Position numbers and translations under genes: made by a program. Under the pieces are notes generated by a model, which saw nothing but the letters and a program-made list of their open reading frames with translations, ran no database searches and was not told the origin of the DNA. Positions 8,385 to 17,199 of a DNA stretch of 64,000 nucleotides are shown here, one piece after another. How positions within the stretch are numbered: position 1 is the stretch's first letter; each line of letters opens with the position of its first letter. The stretch covers positions 186,291 through 250,290 of the forward strand of contig NZ_AXAJ01000009.1 of NCBI RefSeq assembly GCF_000472445.1, written 5' to 3'. The DNA comes from Burkholderia sp. WSM2230 (GTDB lineage Bacteria > Pseudomonadota > Gammaproteobacteria > Burkholderiales > Burkholderiaceae).

Positions 8385-9328
8385 TACCCGAGACCTTGTC
8401 GGTCGATGCCGGCGACGTGCGGCTCGCGGTCTATCTCAGTGGACCGCGTGACGCGCCGCCTCTCGTGCTGGTGCACGGCTATCCCGACTCGGCCACGGTA
8501 TGGGAACCCATACGCGCGCAGCTCGACGGGCGCTTTCGCGTCATCACATACGACGTACGCGGCGCCGGTGCTTCGGAAGCGCCAGCCACGCGCAGCGGGT
8601 ACCGTCTGCAACGGCTCGCGGCAGATCTCGCAGTAGTCGCCGATTCCACCTGCGGCGTGCAGCCCTTTCATCTGGTCGGTCACGACTGGGGCTCTATTCA
8701 AAGCTGGGAAGCGGTCACCGACCCGCAATTCAAAGGCCGGATTGCGTCGTACACATCGATTTCGGGGCCGTGTCTCGATCATGCGTCGTCGCGCTCGGAC
8801 TGCCCCCTTACCGTCGGCGACAAACAAAGGATACCGAATCAATCATCCGTCGGCGGCGGCTTTCGGCAAATGCTCAGATCCTGGTACATTGTCTTTTTCC
8901 ACCTGCCGTGGCTGCCCGAACTCGCGTGGCGTCTTGGCGGTGCACGCCTGTGGCCGCTGTGGCTGCACCTAACCGAGCGCGTGCGCGCATCGCGCGACCC
9001 CGCGCAACTGCGCAACGCGATCAACGGTCTCAATCTTTACCGCGCCAATTTCATCGACAGGCTCTTGCATCCACGCGCTCGCCACGCGCACGCGCCGGTG
9101 CAATTTATCGTGCCGCTGCGAGACCGCTATGTCGGCCCCGAACTGTCGCTCGCACATGAAGCGTGGCTCGGCGCATATGAGCGCGTTGAAATAGACGCAG
9201 GTCATTGGGTCGTGCTGCGCGAGCCACAAGTTATCGCAGCGCATATCGAACGCTTTGTGGCCCGGCATCTTCACGGATCGCGCGGCTCGGCCGCATCCCC
9301 GCTCAACGCTCGCGAGGCAGGCGGGTAA
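8381..9328 (+). CDS. Alpha/beta hydrolase with Asp nucleophile (epoxide hydrolase/dehalogenase-like)
   Basis: 315 residues from a GTG start whose GTGA overlaps the preceding stop. The oxyanion-hole HGYPDS is at 32-37 and the nucleophile elbow GHDWGS at 100-105, so the nucleophile is Asp102, as in epoxide hydrolases and haloalkane dehalogenases, not Ser. The general-base His is in DAGHWVVLREP near the C-terminus, preceded by the VPLRDRYVGP acid region. It is the fourth gene of the monooxygenase operon. An Asp nucleophile does not suit simple ester hydrolysis, so an epoxide, a haloalkane or an unusual lactone is possible. The longer frame upstream is out of step with the overlap and has no family residues. 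Confidence 0.85.
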   Translation: MIPETLSVDAGDVRLAVYLSGPRDAPPLVLVHGYPDSATVWEPIRAQLDGRFRVITYDVRGAGASEAPATRSGYRLQRLAADLAVVADSTCGVQPFHLVGHDWGSIQSWEAVTDPQFKGRIASYTSISGPCLDHASSRSDCPLTVGDKQRIPNQSSVGGGFRQMLRSWYIVFFHLPWLPELAWRLGGARLWPLWLHLTERVRASRDPAQLRNAINGLNLYRANFIDRLLHPRARHAHAPVQFIVPLRDRYVGPELSLAHEAWLGAYERVEIDAGHWVVLREPQVIAAHIERFVARHLHGSRGSAASPLNAREAGG

Positions 9329-9857
9329 ACAGCGTCGGATAATCGATCACGAGCCCGTCCTCGTCCACCTTCATATTCGCTGTGAAGTCGCGAAAAATGC
9401 CTTCATAGCGATATTCGCGGTTCAGCTCCACGCACGAATATGCCTGCTCGACGCGCGTGACCTGAAGATCGGGCGTCGAAATATAGGCCACCTGCAATGG
9501 CCTGCGCTCTCCTTGCGCGAGCTGCAAGCGGCGAATCGGCAGCGTGTTGGTGAACGGCGTGGCTGCAATATCAATGTCGATGCATCCTTCAATCGCACTC
9601 AACACGAGGCCGTGGCCATCGCGCCAATGGCCCTCTCCGTCGCCGTGCAACTCCAGCTCGCCTGCGCCGACAATCTTCAGCCACGCGTAGAGCGTACGCC
9701 ATTGCGCGTCGCAGCGCACTTCGTAGTGCAGCCCGTAGGCCTTGCCGTAGCGCTGCCCGACGACAACGCTCTCGACGTGGAATCCGTCCTCGCGCGCGTC
9801 GAATGTCAGATGCTCGATACCGTCGCCTTCCTGCGATGCCCACCGTAGTTCCCGCAT
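9303..9857 (-). CDS. Putative glycolipid-binding domain protein
   Basis: 184 residues, no signal peptide or membrane segment. The pattern of W at position 6, GIEHLTF, GFHVESVVVG, GLHYEVRCDAQWRTL and VAYISTPDLQVTRVEQAY, ending near YRYEGIFRDFTANMKVDEDG, fits the small beta-rich family known as putative glycolipid-binding (PF06475). The function of that family is not established. GAGGAGA sits 6 bases before the ATG. It converges on the alpha/beta hydrolase gene and the two 3-prime ends overlap by 26 bases. Confidence 0.75.
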   Translation of the reverse strand: MRELRWASQEGDGIEHLTFDAREDGFHVESVVVGQRYGKAYGLHYEVRCDAQWRTLYAWLKIVGAGELELHGDGEGHWRDGHGLVLSAIEGCIDIDIAATPFTNTLPIRRLQLAQGERRPLQVAYISTPDLQVTRVEQAYSCVELNREYRYEGIFRDFTANMKVDEDGLVIDYPTLFTRLPRER

Positions 9858-10120
9858 CGGATCGTCTCCTCATGATGAAACATGCGGCACGCGCCGCGCT
9901 CACATCGTAGCGCGAACATGCGTTGATCGCCGCTGCTTCGTTTCGTATCAGCACGATATGCGGTCCATCACGCGCAGCCGTTGCAAATAGCGACTATCAA
10001 CGCCCGTGCATGCACGCAGCCGCGCCCTGCCCTATGCTCGCGTTTCGCATCTGTTGGCCGCTGCGCCGCGATTCCGCTCACATCGCAGCGCGCCATCGAA
10101 TCCTCACCGATTTATAAACC

Positions 10121-10993
10121 ATGCACGCCCCCGCGACCGAAGCACACTCCGCCGCCTTGCGCACATTGCTGCGCAGCGTCGGCCAGATCGTGCTGCAAGC
10201 GAACGCGTTCACGGGCGCGTGTCTTTTCGCCGGCTGGCTGTTGTGGGACCCGCGTCTTGCGTGCGCGGCGCTGATCGGCGCCGTTTCGGCTAACGTGAGC
10301 GCAGTGCTCGCCGGTTATCCTGACGACGATCTGCGCGCGGGCCTGCACGGCTTCAACGGCGCATTGGCCGGACTCGCCGCGTTCAGCTATATCGCCGACG
10401 ATGCAAGCGCCGCCGCCATCGCGATTCTTGCCGCAACTGCGACGGCCTGGCTTCTGGAACCGTGGTCGCGACGGCTGCGCTCGCGCGGCTTGGGCTATTT
10501 TTCGAGCCCCTGTCTGATCGTCACCTGGCTATGGCTGCCGATGGCGGCAAGCGCGCCCGCGCCAACAACAGCCGCAGCGGCCGCAACGGCACACACGCTC
10601 GGCACTGCCGGGTTCGGCAGCGGCGTGCTCGCCGGTCTCGCGCAAACCGGCTTCGCCTCCAGCGCAGGGGCCGGCGCGCTGGTGCTGCTCGGCATCGCGG
10701 CGGCGTCCCCACGCCACGCGCTGTGTGCGCTGACGGGCGCAGCCCTCGCGAGCGTCGAACATATGCTGATGGGCGCCACCGCAAGCTCGTTCAACGCGGG
10801 CCTGCTAGGATTCAACGGCGCGCTGACCGCGCTGGCGCTGAGCGAATGCGGCCTCGCGTGGATGCTCGGCGGCGTTACGCTGGCGGCGATACTGCAAGCA
10901 GGGACCACCTGCGCCGGCCTGCCCGCGCTGACCGCACCGTTCGTCGCCGCGACGTGGACCGTGCAATGGCTGAGGCCGCGTATCAGCCGCTGA
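10121..10993 (+). CDS. Urea transporter (UT family)
   Basis: 290 residues, almost wholly hydrophobic, with about ten membrane segments in two homologous halves. Each half carries the UT signature: LHGFNGALAGLA near residue 80 and LLGFNGALTALA near residue 230. This internal repeat is diagnostic of urea channels of the UT/Yut type, which let urea cross the inner membrane down its gradient. There is no urease nearby. No strong ribosome-binding site precedes the ATG. Downstream, 34 bases away, is a class II aldolase on the same strand; a shared transcript is possible but a functional link is not evident. Confidence 0.88.
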   Translation: MHAPATEAHSAALRTLLRSVGQIVLQANAFTGACLFAGWLLWDPRLACAALIGAVSANVSAVLAGYPDDDLRAGLHGFNGALAGLAAFSYIADDASAAAIAILAATATAWLLEPWSRRLRSRGLGYFSSPCLIVTWLWLPMAASAPAPTTAAAAATAHTLGTAGFGSGVLAGLAQTGFASSAGAGALVLLGIAAASPRHALCALTGAALASVEHMLMGATASSFNAGLLGFNGALTALALSECGLAWMLGGVTLAAILQAGTTCAGLPALTAPFVAATWTVQWLRPRISR

Positions 10994-11027
10994 CCCTATG
11001 CTCATCACCCAGCAAGAGAGGACCCGT

Positions 11028-11804
11028 ATGTCGTTCATTCATCTACCCAAGGGCCGTGTGGCGCAAGCTGGGCCGCGCTCGGAAGCAGAGCAGCAAACTC
11101 GCGTCGACCTTGCCGCCGCCTACCGCCTGGTCGCGCTCAATGGCTGGGACGATCTCATCTACACGCATATCTCCGCGAGCGTGCCCAATGAGCCGGGCCA
11201 CTTTCTCATCAATCCGTTTGGCCTCGCGTTCGATGAAGTGAGCGCGTCGAATCTCGTGAAGATCGACATCGACGGCAATCTTGTCGGCGCGAGCGAACAC
11301 GCGGTGAACGTGACCGGCTTCGCGATTCACGCGGCCGTGCACGCAGCACGCGCGGATGCGTTCTGCGTGATGCATCTGCACAATACGGCGGGCGTGGCCG
11401 TGTCCGCGCAGCCTGCGGGCTTGCTGCCCGCGTCGCAACACGCGCTGCGCTTTTATCGCCAGCTCGCTTACCACGACTATGAAGGCCTCGCTTTTACGCC
11501 GGCCGAGAGCGCGCGCCTCGTCGAGCATCTTGCAGACAAGCCGGCCATGCTGCTGCGCAATCACGGCACGCTGACGGTCGGCCGCACAGTTGCGGAAGCC
11601 TATGTGCTGATGGCGACTTTGTTGAAGGCATGCGAGATCCAGTTGCAGGCGCAGGCATGCGGCGCGCCGCTCGTCGTGCCCGACGACGCAGTCGCCGCGC
11701 GCACGGCCGAGCAGCTCTACGACGGCGGCGCAATTGAAGGAACCCTTGAGTGGCCCGCGCTGTTGCGCAAGCTGGACCGGCTCGACCCGAGCTATCGCAA
11801 CTGA
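11028..11804 (+). CDS. Class II aldolase/adducin-family protein
   Basis: 258 residues. Family landmarks are LVALNGWDDLIYTHISASVP, INPFGLAFDEVSASNLVKID, the metal-binding MHLHNTAG and LLRNHGTLTVG. The two His of MHLH and the His of RNHG supply a divalent metal site, as in fuculose-phosphate aldolase and related decarboxylating enzymes. The substrate is unknown. AGAGAGGA precedes the ATG at 11028; an ATG 30 bases upstream is in frame but poorly placed. It lies 34 bases after the urea transporter and 54 before a tautomerase, so the three may be cotranscribed. Confidence 0.85.
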   Translation: MSFIHLPKGRVAQAGPRSEAEQQTRVDLAAAYRLVALNGWDDLIYTHISASVPNEPGHFLINPFGLAFDEVSASNLVKIDIDGNLVGASEHAVNVTGFAIHAAVHAARADAFCVMHLHNTAGVAVSAQPAGLLPASQHALRFYRQLAYHDYEGLAFTPAESARLVEHLADKPAMLLRNHGTLTVGRTVAEAYVLMATLLKACEIQLQAQACGAPLVVPDDAVAARTAEQLYDGGAIEGTLEWPALLRKLDRLDPSYRN

Positions 11805-11858
11805 GGGCCAACCAGTCCACCGCGGCGCGCGCCGCTCAACTTTTCAACGGAGCAAACC

Positions 11859-12050
11859 ATGCCCACGTTTCATATCGAACTGTTCGAAGGCCGCTCGCTG
11901 GAGCAGAAACGGCAATTCGTCGAAGCGATCACGAAAGCGACCTGCGAGTCGCTCGGCGTCGAGCCGAATTCGGTGGACATCATTCTCACCGACGTGAAGC
12001 GCGAAAATTGGGCAACGGGAGGACGCTTGTGGTCCGACAGCCAGACGTGA
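11859..12050 (+). CDS. 4-oxalocrotonate tautomerase-family protein
   Basis: 63 residues beginning Met-Pro, so that removal of Met exposes the catalytic Pro1 (PTFHIELFEGRSLEQKRQFV). An Arg occurs at the expected helix position, and KRENWATGGRLWSD near the end resembles the family's C-terminal beta-hairpin, which forms the active site of the neighbouring subunit in the hexamer. These enzymes tautomerise 2-oxo acids or dehalogenate small acids. GGAG lies 10 bases before the ATG. It follows the class II aldolase by 54 bases. Confidence 0.9.
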   Translation: MPTFHIELFEGRSLEQKRQFVEAITKATCESLGVEPNSVDIILTDVKRENWATGGRLWSDSQT

Positions 12051-12080
12051 ATCGATTCGTGAATCGCGAAGTGAATTAAA

Positions 12081-12105
12081 CGCTGCGCGCGTTGCGCGCG
12101 CAGCG
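12081..12105. terminator. GC-rich hairpin after the tautomerase gene
   Basis: CGCTGCGCGC and GCGCGCAGCG form a perfect 10-base stem with a 5-base loop, between two convergent genes. No T-run follows on either strand, so it may be a weak or Rho-assisted terminator. Confidence 0.4.
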
Positions 12106-12183
12106 TCGGGTCTGGCTCAGAAACGCATCGCTAAAACGCGTCACTGTGGCGGCGTAACAACACGCCGCTGCTACGCCAACCGA

Positions 12184-13383
12184 TCAGAAGCGGTGGATGA
12201 TGCCCACGCCTGCAGCAAACTGGCTACGCGACGAGGACGGTGCGCTGTTCTGACCGTCGCCGATATCGGCCGTTGCATTGATGATGCTGATGCCGTTGTT
12301 GCCGATCGTCTGGCCGCTCGCACGCTGATACGCTTCCAGCGCGTACAGACCGGTGCGCTTGGACAGGCTGTAGTACTGCGACAGGTTGAACTGGTGATAA
12401 CGAGCCGCGCTCGAAATGCCGTTCGCCTCCGTTGCACGCGTGTAGCTATAGCCAGCCGCCAGATCGAGTGCGCTGATCGGCTTGAAGTGCACCACTGCGC
12501 CAGCCGTGTTGAAGATGGCTTCGTGACGGAACGCCGAACCAACGCCCGGAATGTATTGCACATTCGAGTACGAGAACGACACATCCAGCTGCGAGCTGAA
12601 CGCATAGCCGCCGGTGACCGCGACGCGCTGCTGCGCCTGCGCCGTACGGTAGCCGTTGTTGATACCGGACACGCCCGGTTCCGCGCCGTTGTTGGATGCG
12701 GTCGAATCAGCACCCCAGGCGCCGCCGCCCAGCGTCGAGTTGTTGATGCGCTGGAAGCCCGCCGCGATACCGAACGGGCCGTTCAGGTACTGCACTGCCG
12801 CGCTCCAGGTCGAACCAGCGTTGAGCCGGCCGGCCACACCGCCCAGCGCGTACGAACCGCTCACCGTCAGGCCGTGCATGTTCGGCGACGTGTACACCAG
12901 CGAGTTGTTGACGCGATACAGCGTGTCCAGCGAGTCGATATCGCCCGGATGCGCGCCGTACGCGCCCGTCAGCCACGTGGTCGGGCTGTACGGCGACAAC
13001 AGCGTGTAGTACGACGTGTACTGGCGGCCAGCCGTCAGCGTACCGTACGTGGGGTTCGTCACGCCGACCCACGCCTGGCGATTGAACGCGAGACCGCTCA
13101 CGCCCTGAGCGCCGGTCGCGCTGTTAAAGCCCTGCTCCAACTGGAAAATGGCCTTCGTACCGCCGCCGAGGTCCTCGCCGCCCTTCAGGCCGAAGCGGCT
13201 ACCCGCCCAGATGCCGTTGTTCATCTTGACTACCGAGCGCCCGCCCGAATTCGAACCGAGCGCGGCCGAGCTGCTTTGGTAGCCGATACCCGTATCGACG
13301 ATACCGTACAGCGTGACGTTGCTCTGAGCGTGCGCGCTCAGCGCGACGAGACCGAGAGCCGAGGTTGCTAGTGCCTTTTTCAT
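12184..13383 (-). CDS. Gram-negative trimeric porin
   Basis: 399 residues with a Sec signal peptide (MKKALATSALGLVALSAHAQ, cleavage after AHA or AQ) and a mature start SNVTLYGIVDTGIGYQS typical of Burkholderia porins. SRFGLKGGEDLGGGTKAIFQ is the conserved second strand region, and the protein ends GVGIIHRF, with the terminal Phe needed for outer-membrane assembly. It forms a 16-strand beta barrel for small hydrophilic solutes. AGGAGTTTTA precedes the ATG. It is 78 bases downstream of dctM on the same strand, so it may be the outer-membrane entry for the TRAP substrate. Confidence 0.93.
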   Translation of the reverse strand: MKKALATSALGLVALSAHAQSNVTLYGIVDTGIGYQSSSAALGSNSGGRSVVKMNNGIWAGSRFGLKGGEDLGGGTKAIFQLEQGFNSATGAQGVSGLAFNRQAWVGVTNPTYGTLTAGRQYTSYYTLLSPYSPTTWLTGAYGAHPGDIDSLDTLYRVNNSLVYTSPNMHGLTVSGSYALGGVAGRLNAGSTWSAAVQYLNGPFGIAAGFQRINNSTLGGGAWGADSTASNNGAEPGVSGINNGYRTAQAQQRVAVTGGYAFSSQLDVSFSYSNVQYIPGVGSAFRHEAIFNTAGAVVHFKPISALDLAAGYSYTRATEANGISSAARYHQFNLSQYYSLSKRTGLYALEAYQRASGQTIGNNGISIINATADIGDGQNSAPSSSRSQFAAGVGIIHRF

Positions 13384-13461
13384 TAAAACTCCTCTTAAAA
13401 AATTGTTCTTGACTACCGGCTTTGTTTCAACTGCGCAGCCGGTGAATCGCGGGGATCGAGG

Positions 13462-14814
13462 TCAGAAGACCGGGTGCCCGTTAATCAGGCTCGGCAACCA
13501 CGTGGAGAACATTGGGACGTACGTCACAATGTTGATGGCGCTGAAGATAGCGAGGTAATACGGCCACGCCACCTTGGTAGTTTCCCCAATCGACACATTG
13601 CCAATCGCACAGCCGATGAACTGCACCGAGCCGATCGGCGGATGCACGAGACCCAATGCGCAATTCAGCAGGATCATGATGCCGAACTGCACGGGGCCGA
13701 CGCCGCTATGCATGGCCATCGGCAGGAACAGCGGCGTGGTGATCAGAATGTGCGCCGCCATGTCGACGAAGGTGCCGAGGAAGATCTGGATCAGGTTGAT
13801 GTACAGCAGCATCAGCCAGGGGATGCTGGTCGCGCCGTCGAGCATGTGCTCGATCGCATCCGGAATCTCCAGATAAGCCATCTGGAAGCGCAGCATGTTC
13901 GACACGCCGATCAGCAACAGCACGACGCCCGTGGTTTTAGCGGCTTTCGACAGTGCGAAAGAGAGCTTCTTCAGCGTCATCGAGCGATACACGACGACCG
14001 TCAGCACGAGCGAATAAGCCACTGCGATAGCGGCGGCTTCCGTCGCCGTCGCAATGCCCTTTGCCACGCAGACCAGAATGATCGCGATCACCATCAGGCC
14101 CGGCAAAGCGCCGAGGAACGTGCGCGCGACCGCGAGCCAGCCCGGAAAACGCTGCAAGCCGGTCGAACCGTCCGGACGGCGCGGATAGCCATAGCGCACT
14201 GCTTGCCAGTACGCGGCGATCAGCACGAAGCCCATCACCCACAGCACCGGCAACAGGCCCGAGAACAGCAGATCGCCAATCGACACGCCGCTCATCGGCA
14301 CACCGTTCAGCGTGCCGGTAATGCCCTGCGCCGCGAATGCGTAGATGATCATGTTCGTCGACGTGGGCATCAGCGCGCCCGCCAGCGACGAATGCGTCGT
14401 CACGTTGACCGCGTACGCGGCGCTGTAGCCCTCACGCTTCATCAACGGAATGACGACGCCGCCCATGGCCGACGTGTCCGCGGTGGGCGAGCCCGAGACG
14501 CCGCCGAACAACGTGCACGCGACCACATTGGCCATGCCGAGCCCGCCGCGGAAATGACCGACCGTGGCTTGCGCGAAACGCAGAATGCGGTCGGCAATGC
14601 CGCCGTGGAGCATCAGTTCGCCGGAGAAGATGAAGAACGGCACGGCGAGGAACGAAAACGCGTTCATTCCCGAGACCATCGACTGCATCGCCGTGGCAGC
14701 GGGCAGCCCTTCGTACAGATACGTCAGCACGCACGAGAGCCCCAGCGCGAACGAAACAGGAACGCCGAGCACCAGAAAAACGAGGAAACTGATAGATAGG
14801 AGGGCAAGTTCCAT
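13462..14814 (-). CDS. dctM: TRAP transporter large permease subunit DctM
   Basis: 450 residues and about twelve membrane helices. It starts MELALLSISFLVFLVLGVPV and contains FFIFSGELMLHGGIADRILR, GMANVVACTLFGGVSGSPTA (the DctM signature around the SGS motif) and THSSLAGALMPTSTNMIIYA. DctM is the ion-driven (usually Na+) translocation subunit paired with DctQ and fed by DctP. The ATG at 14812-14814 lies 7 bases after the dctQ stop, so the two are translationally coupled; a longer frame upstream only overlaps dctQ. Given the surrounding genes and the operator far upstream, the substrate is probably a hexuronate or aldarate (inference). Confidence 0.93.
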   Translation of the reverse strand: MELALLSISFLVFLVLGVPVSFALGLSCVLTYLYEGLPAATAMQSMVSGMNAFSFLAVPFFIFSGELMLHGGIADRILRFAQATVGHFRGGLGMANVVACTLFGGVSGSPTADTSAMGGVVIPLMKREGYSAAYAVNVTTHSSLAGALMPTSTNMIIYAFAAQGITGTLNGVPMSGVSIGDLLFSGLLPVLWVMGFVLIAAYWQAVRYGYPRRPDGSTGLQRFPGWLAVARTFLGALPGLMVIAIILVCVAKGIATATEAAAIAVAYSLVLTVVVYRSMTLKKLSFALSKAAKTTGVVLLLIGVSNMLRFQMAYLEIPDAIEHMLDGATSIPWLMLLYINLIQIFLGTFVDMAAHILITTPLFLPMAMHSGVGPVQFGIMILLNCALGLVHPPIGSVQFIGCAIGNVSIGETTKVAWPYYLAIFSAINIVTYVPMFSTWLPSLINGHPVF

Positions 14815-14821
14815 GATTGTT

Positions 14822-15292
14822 CTATTTGTGTTTCTTTGCGAAAAGCGCCAGCAGGTTCTCGATTGAGAACAATGCAATGCAGACGCTGGCGATGACCGGG
14901 ATCACATAGCGAAGCGCCTCGGGCAAGCCGAGAATCGGAATCCGGTCATGCTGGGTGGTCTCCGCCATCTGCAGGGAGCCGAAGAAAATCGCCACGGCAA
15001 GCGCGATCAGGCACAGATGCTGGAACGTGTGCGCGATCAGTTGCCCCTTTGCCGGCAGGGTCTTCACAAGCGAATCCAGCCCGATATGGCCGCCCTCGCG
15101 AACCTTGAGCGCGGCGCCGAACATTGCGATCACGATCACGAGCAGCAGCGCGATCGGTTCGACGAAATCGGGTGCGTCGCTAAACACATAGCGCATCACG
15201 ACGCCGTAAATCACCAGTGCACTCAGCGCTGCAAGGCTGATTGAAGCAATGACAGCCAGTGCGCGAAAGAGAAAATCGTTTGGGCGTTTCAT
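14822..15292 (-). CDS. dctQ: TRAP transporter small permease subunit DctQ
   Basis: 156 residues with four predicted membrane helices: LAVIASISLAALSALVIYGV, FVEPIALLLVIVIAMFGAAL, TFQHLCLIALAVAIFFGSLQ and ALRYVIPVIASVCIALFSIE. The R-Y-V-F motif after helix one and the loop VREGGHIGLDSLVKTLPAKG are usual for DctQ. It partners DctM (7 bases downstream) and is separated from dctP by 189 bases that hold a hairpin. Confidence 0.9.
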   Translation of the reverse strand: MKRPNDFLFRALAVIASISLAALSALVIYGVVMRYVFSDAPDFVEPIALLLVIVIAMFGAALKVREGGHIGLDSLVKTLPAKGQLIAHTFQHLCLIALAVAIFFGSLQMAETTQHDRIPILGLPEALRYVIPVIASVCIALFSIENLLALFAKKHK

Positions 15293-15426
15293 GAATCTCT
15301 TGACCCCATTCTTGCCTACGACGGACAGCCGTTACTTAGTTAGCAATGCTACTTTCCGTCACTAGTGACTGATGTGACATGAGCGCTGGATAAGCGCTGG
15401 CATTAAGCGGCGTCGGTGTGCAGAGA

Positions 15427-15454
15427 AAAGTCCGCGGGTCTCCCGCCAGACTTT
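15427..15454 (-). other. Hairpin between dctP and dctQ
   Basis: On the minus strand AAAGTC and GACTTT bracket an inner GCGGG-AGA-CCCGC stem. The position, 28 bases after the dctP stop, is that of processing or attenuating structures that raise the level of a binding-protein mRNA relative to its permease. A weak T-run follows. Confidence 0.45.
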
Positions 15455-15481
15455 CCCGCTGCGCAAGACGCCATGCGAGCC

Positions 15482-16474
15482 TTACTTGATTGCCTGGATT
15501 TCGTCGACGAGCTGCTTCATTTGCGGGGTCTTTTCATACTTCGCCCACACCGGCTGCATCACCTTGACGAATGCCGCGCGGTCGATCTGCGACGGCGTGA
15601 CGATCTGCGCGCCGCCCTTCGTCACGGTCTTGCTGGCGTCGTTTTCGCGCGCGGTCCACAGCTTCTGGTAGTAAGGCACGGAGTCCGCTGCGGCCTTCTT
15701 GATGATTTCCTGCTCCTGCGGCGAGAGCGTGTCCCAGATCTTCTTCGAGAAGACGAGCACTTCCGGCGTCATCGAATGTTGGGTCTCCGAATAAACCGGC
15801 GCGACTTCGAAGTGCTTGGTTTCTTCGTACGACGGCAGGTTGTTTTCGGCCGCGTCGACAAGGCCGGTCTTCAGACCCGTATAGACTTCGGCGAACGGCA
15901 TCGGCGTGGGCGTGCCGCCCATTGCCTTGATTTCGTCGACCATCAGGTCCGACGGCTGCACGCGCACTTTGAGGCCCTTCATGTCGGCCGGCGTGCGGAT
16001 CGGCTTCTTCGTGTAGATGGAGCGCGCACCGCTTTCATAGAAAGTCAGCGCGATCATGCCCTTCGCCTTGAAGGTGTCCAGAATCTTCTGGCCTTCCGGG
16101 CCGTACATGACCTTGCGGAAATGGTCGATGTCACGGAAGAGGAACGGCAGCGACGGGATCATCGATTCGGGAACGATCTCGTTGAATGCGGCGCCATTTG
16201 CGCGCGCCATGTCGAGTGCGCCGATGCGAACCTGATCGATCGTATCGTTCTCCGAACCAAGTGCGCTGTTGCCGAATACCTTCACCGAGTCCTTGCCGCC
16301 GGTTGCCGTCTTGATCTGCTCGCCCATGTACTTGACGGCCATATTGGTCGGGTACGTGTCGCCATGCACGTCAGAAACGCGGAACACGCGCGCTTGCGCC
16401 GACATGGCGCTGAATGCCAGCACGGAGGCGGCGACAAGCAACGAAACACGGGAAGAGGCAAACTTCTTGTTCAT
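15482..16474 (-). CDS. dctP: TRAP transporter substrate-binding protein DctP (likely hexuronate/aldarate)
   Basis: 330 residues. The signal peptide is MNKKFASSRVSLLVAASVLA followed by FSAMSAQA, and the mature protein begins RVFRVSDVHGDTYPTN. The TRAP binding-protein core is visible: FGNSALGSENDTIDQVRIGA, GLKVRVQPSDLMVDEIKAMG and FAEVYTGLKTGLVDAAENN, with the Arg of VRVQ expected to bind the ligand carboxylate. It delivers the ligand to DctQM in the periplasm. The start is the ATG with AAGGAA about 9 bases upstream; an upstream extension of 116 codons is only translated tandem repeat. Specificity for hexuronate or aldarate is inferred from the neighbouring pathway genes and an operator at 16954. 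Confidence 0.92.
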   Translation of the reverse strand: MNKKFASSRVSLLVAASVLAFSAMSAQARVFRVSDVHGDTYPTNMAVKYMGEQIKTATGGKDSVKVFGNSALGSENDTIDQVRIGALDMARANGAAFNEIVPESMIPSLPFLFRDIDHFRKVMYGPEGQKILDTFKAKGMIALTFYESGARSIYTKKPIRTPADMKGLKVRVQPSDLMVDEIKAMGGTPTPMPFAEVYTGLKTGLVDAAENNLPSYEETKHFEVAPVYSETQHSMTPEVLVFSKKIWDTLSPQEQEIIKKAAADSVPYYQKLWTARENDASKTVTKGGAQIVTPSQIDRAAFVKVMQPVWAKYEKTPQMKQLVDEIQAIK

Positions 16475-16619
16475 CGTGACATTCCTTAGAAATAGACATC
16501 CAATCGATGCGACACCGCTGGCGGGAAGCCGCTGGCAATAGCCGCTTACGGATCGCCGGTGGTGAACTGCCGTAACGGGCGACCGGTTGCAGACGGCCGT
16601 GACCAACTGCCGGTTTATG

Positions 16620-16703
16620 ACGGCCGGTCGCGGACGGCCGGTCTCGGACGGCCGGTCGCGGACGGTCCGTCTGGAACGGCCGGTCTCGGACCGCCAGTCG
16701 CGG
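16620..16703. repeat. 14-base tandem repeat, six adjacent copies
   Basis: The unit is ACGGCCGGTCGCGG, alternating with ACGGCCGGTCTCGG, so a 28-base higher-order period is visible. Copies begin at 16620, 16634, 16648, 16662, 16676 and 16690; the fourth and sixth are degraded. More degenerate traces extend left to about 16565. The block lies in the presumed dctP leader. The function is unknown. Confidence 0.85.
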
Positions 16704-16953
16704 ATGTGACATGGTTTTGCTGCGTCTTCGGCGCGGCGCTCGCGGGTCTGCTGCGGTTGGCGAACTTGCCGTGCTGCCCGTGCAACGTCCCCGGCACAAA
16801 GATCAGCACTCCTGTCAGACAACTCGACTTCTTTTACTTCTACTGCGTCGGCACGCTTTCGCGCGAACTACTGCGCGCGCCAAAGCGGTCGCTTACCGCG
16901 CAACACACTGCGATCTCGAAAACTAAAGAAAGCAATCTGTTTGCGCTTATACG

Positions 16954-16971
16954 TTGTACGACGACATATGA
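16954..16971 (-). promoter_or_regulatory. Aldarate/hexuronate regulon operator upstream of dctPQM
   Basis: TTGTACGACGACATATGA fits the regional consensus TTRTAYGAYGWCRTATAA at all but one position. Of the units nearby it can only serve the leftward dctPQM-porin operon. A TATAAG on the minus strand overlaps its left flank and could be a -10 element. Confidence 0.6.
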
Positions 16972-17199
16972 AGTCTATAAAACGCAGTTTGAGTTGTACA
17001 GACGGTATTTACCCGAGGAAAGACGCAGCCGGTACGGATGACCGAAGTTTGCTGTCAGCACCTACGCGCAGGGGCTGGCGCCCGCCTCGCGCAGAGACAT
17101 GAAGCCCCCGTGGGCCAAGCGCCGAATTTTCGTAAGCTAGGGGCAACCTGTGGCATCGGCGCCACAATGTTGTATGACGAGTGATGAATAGATGCGCTT

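Noticed and set aside
16559..17041. A possible 160-residue plus-strand protein upstream of dctP
   Set aside because: Mostly translated tandem repeat and operator DNA, without a convincing start or motif.
17170..17187. TTGTATGACGAGTGATGA as another regulon operator
   Set aside because: Only the left arm fits; it lies downstream of the lactonase gene near its terminator, not at a promoter.
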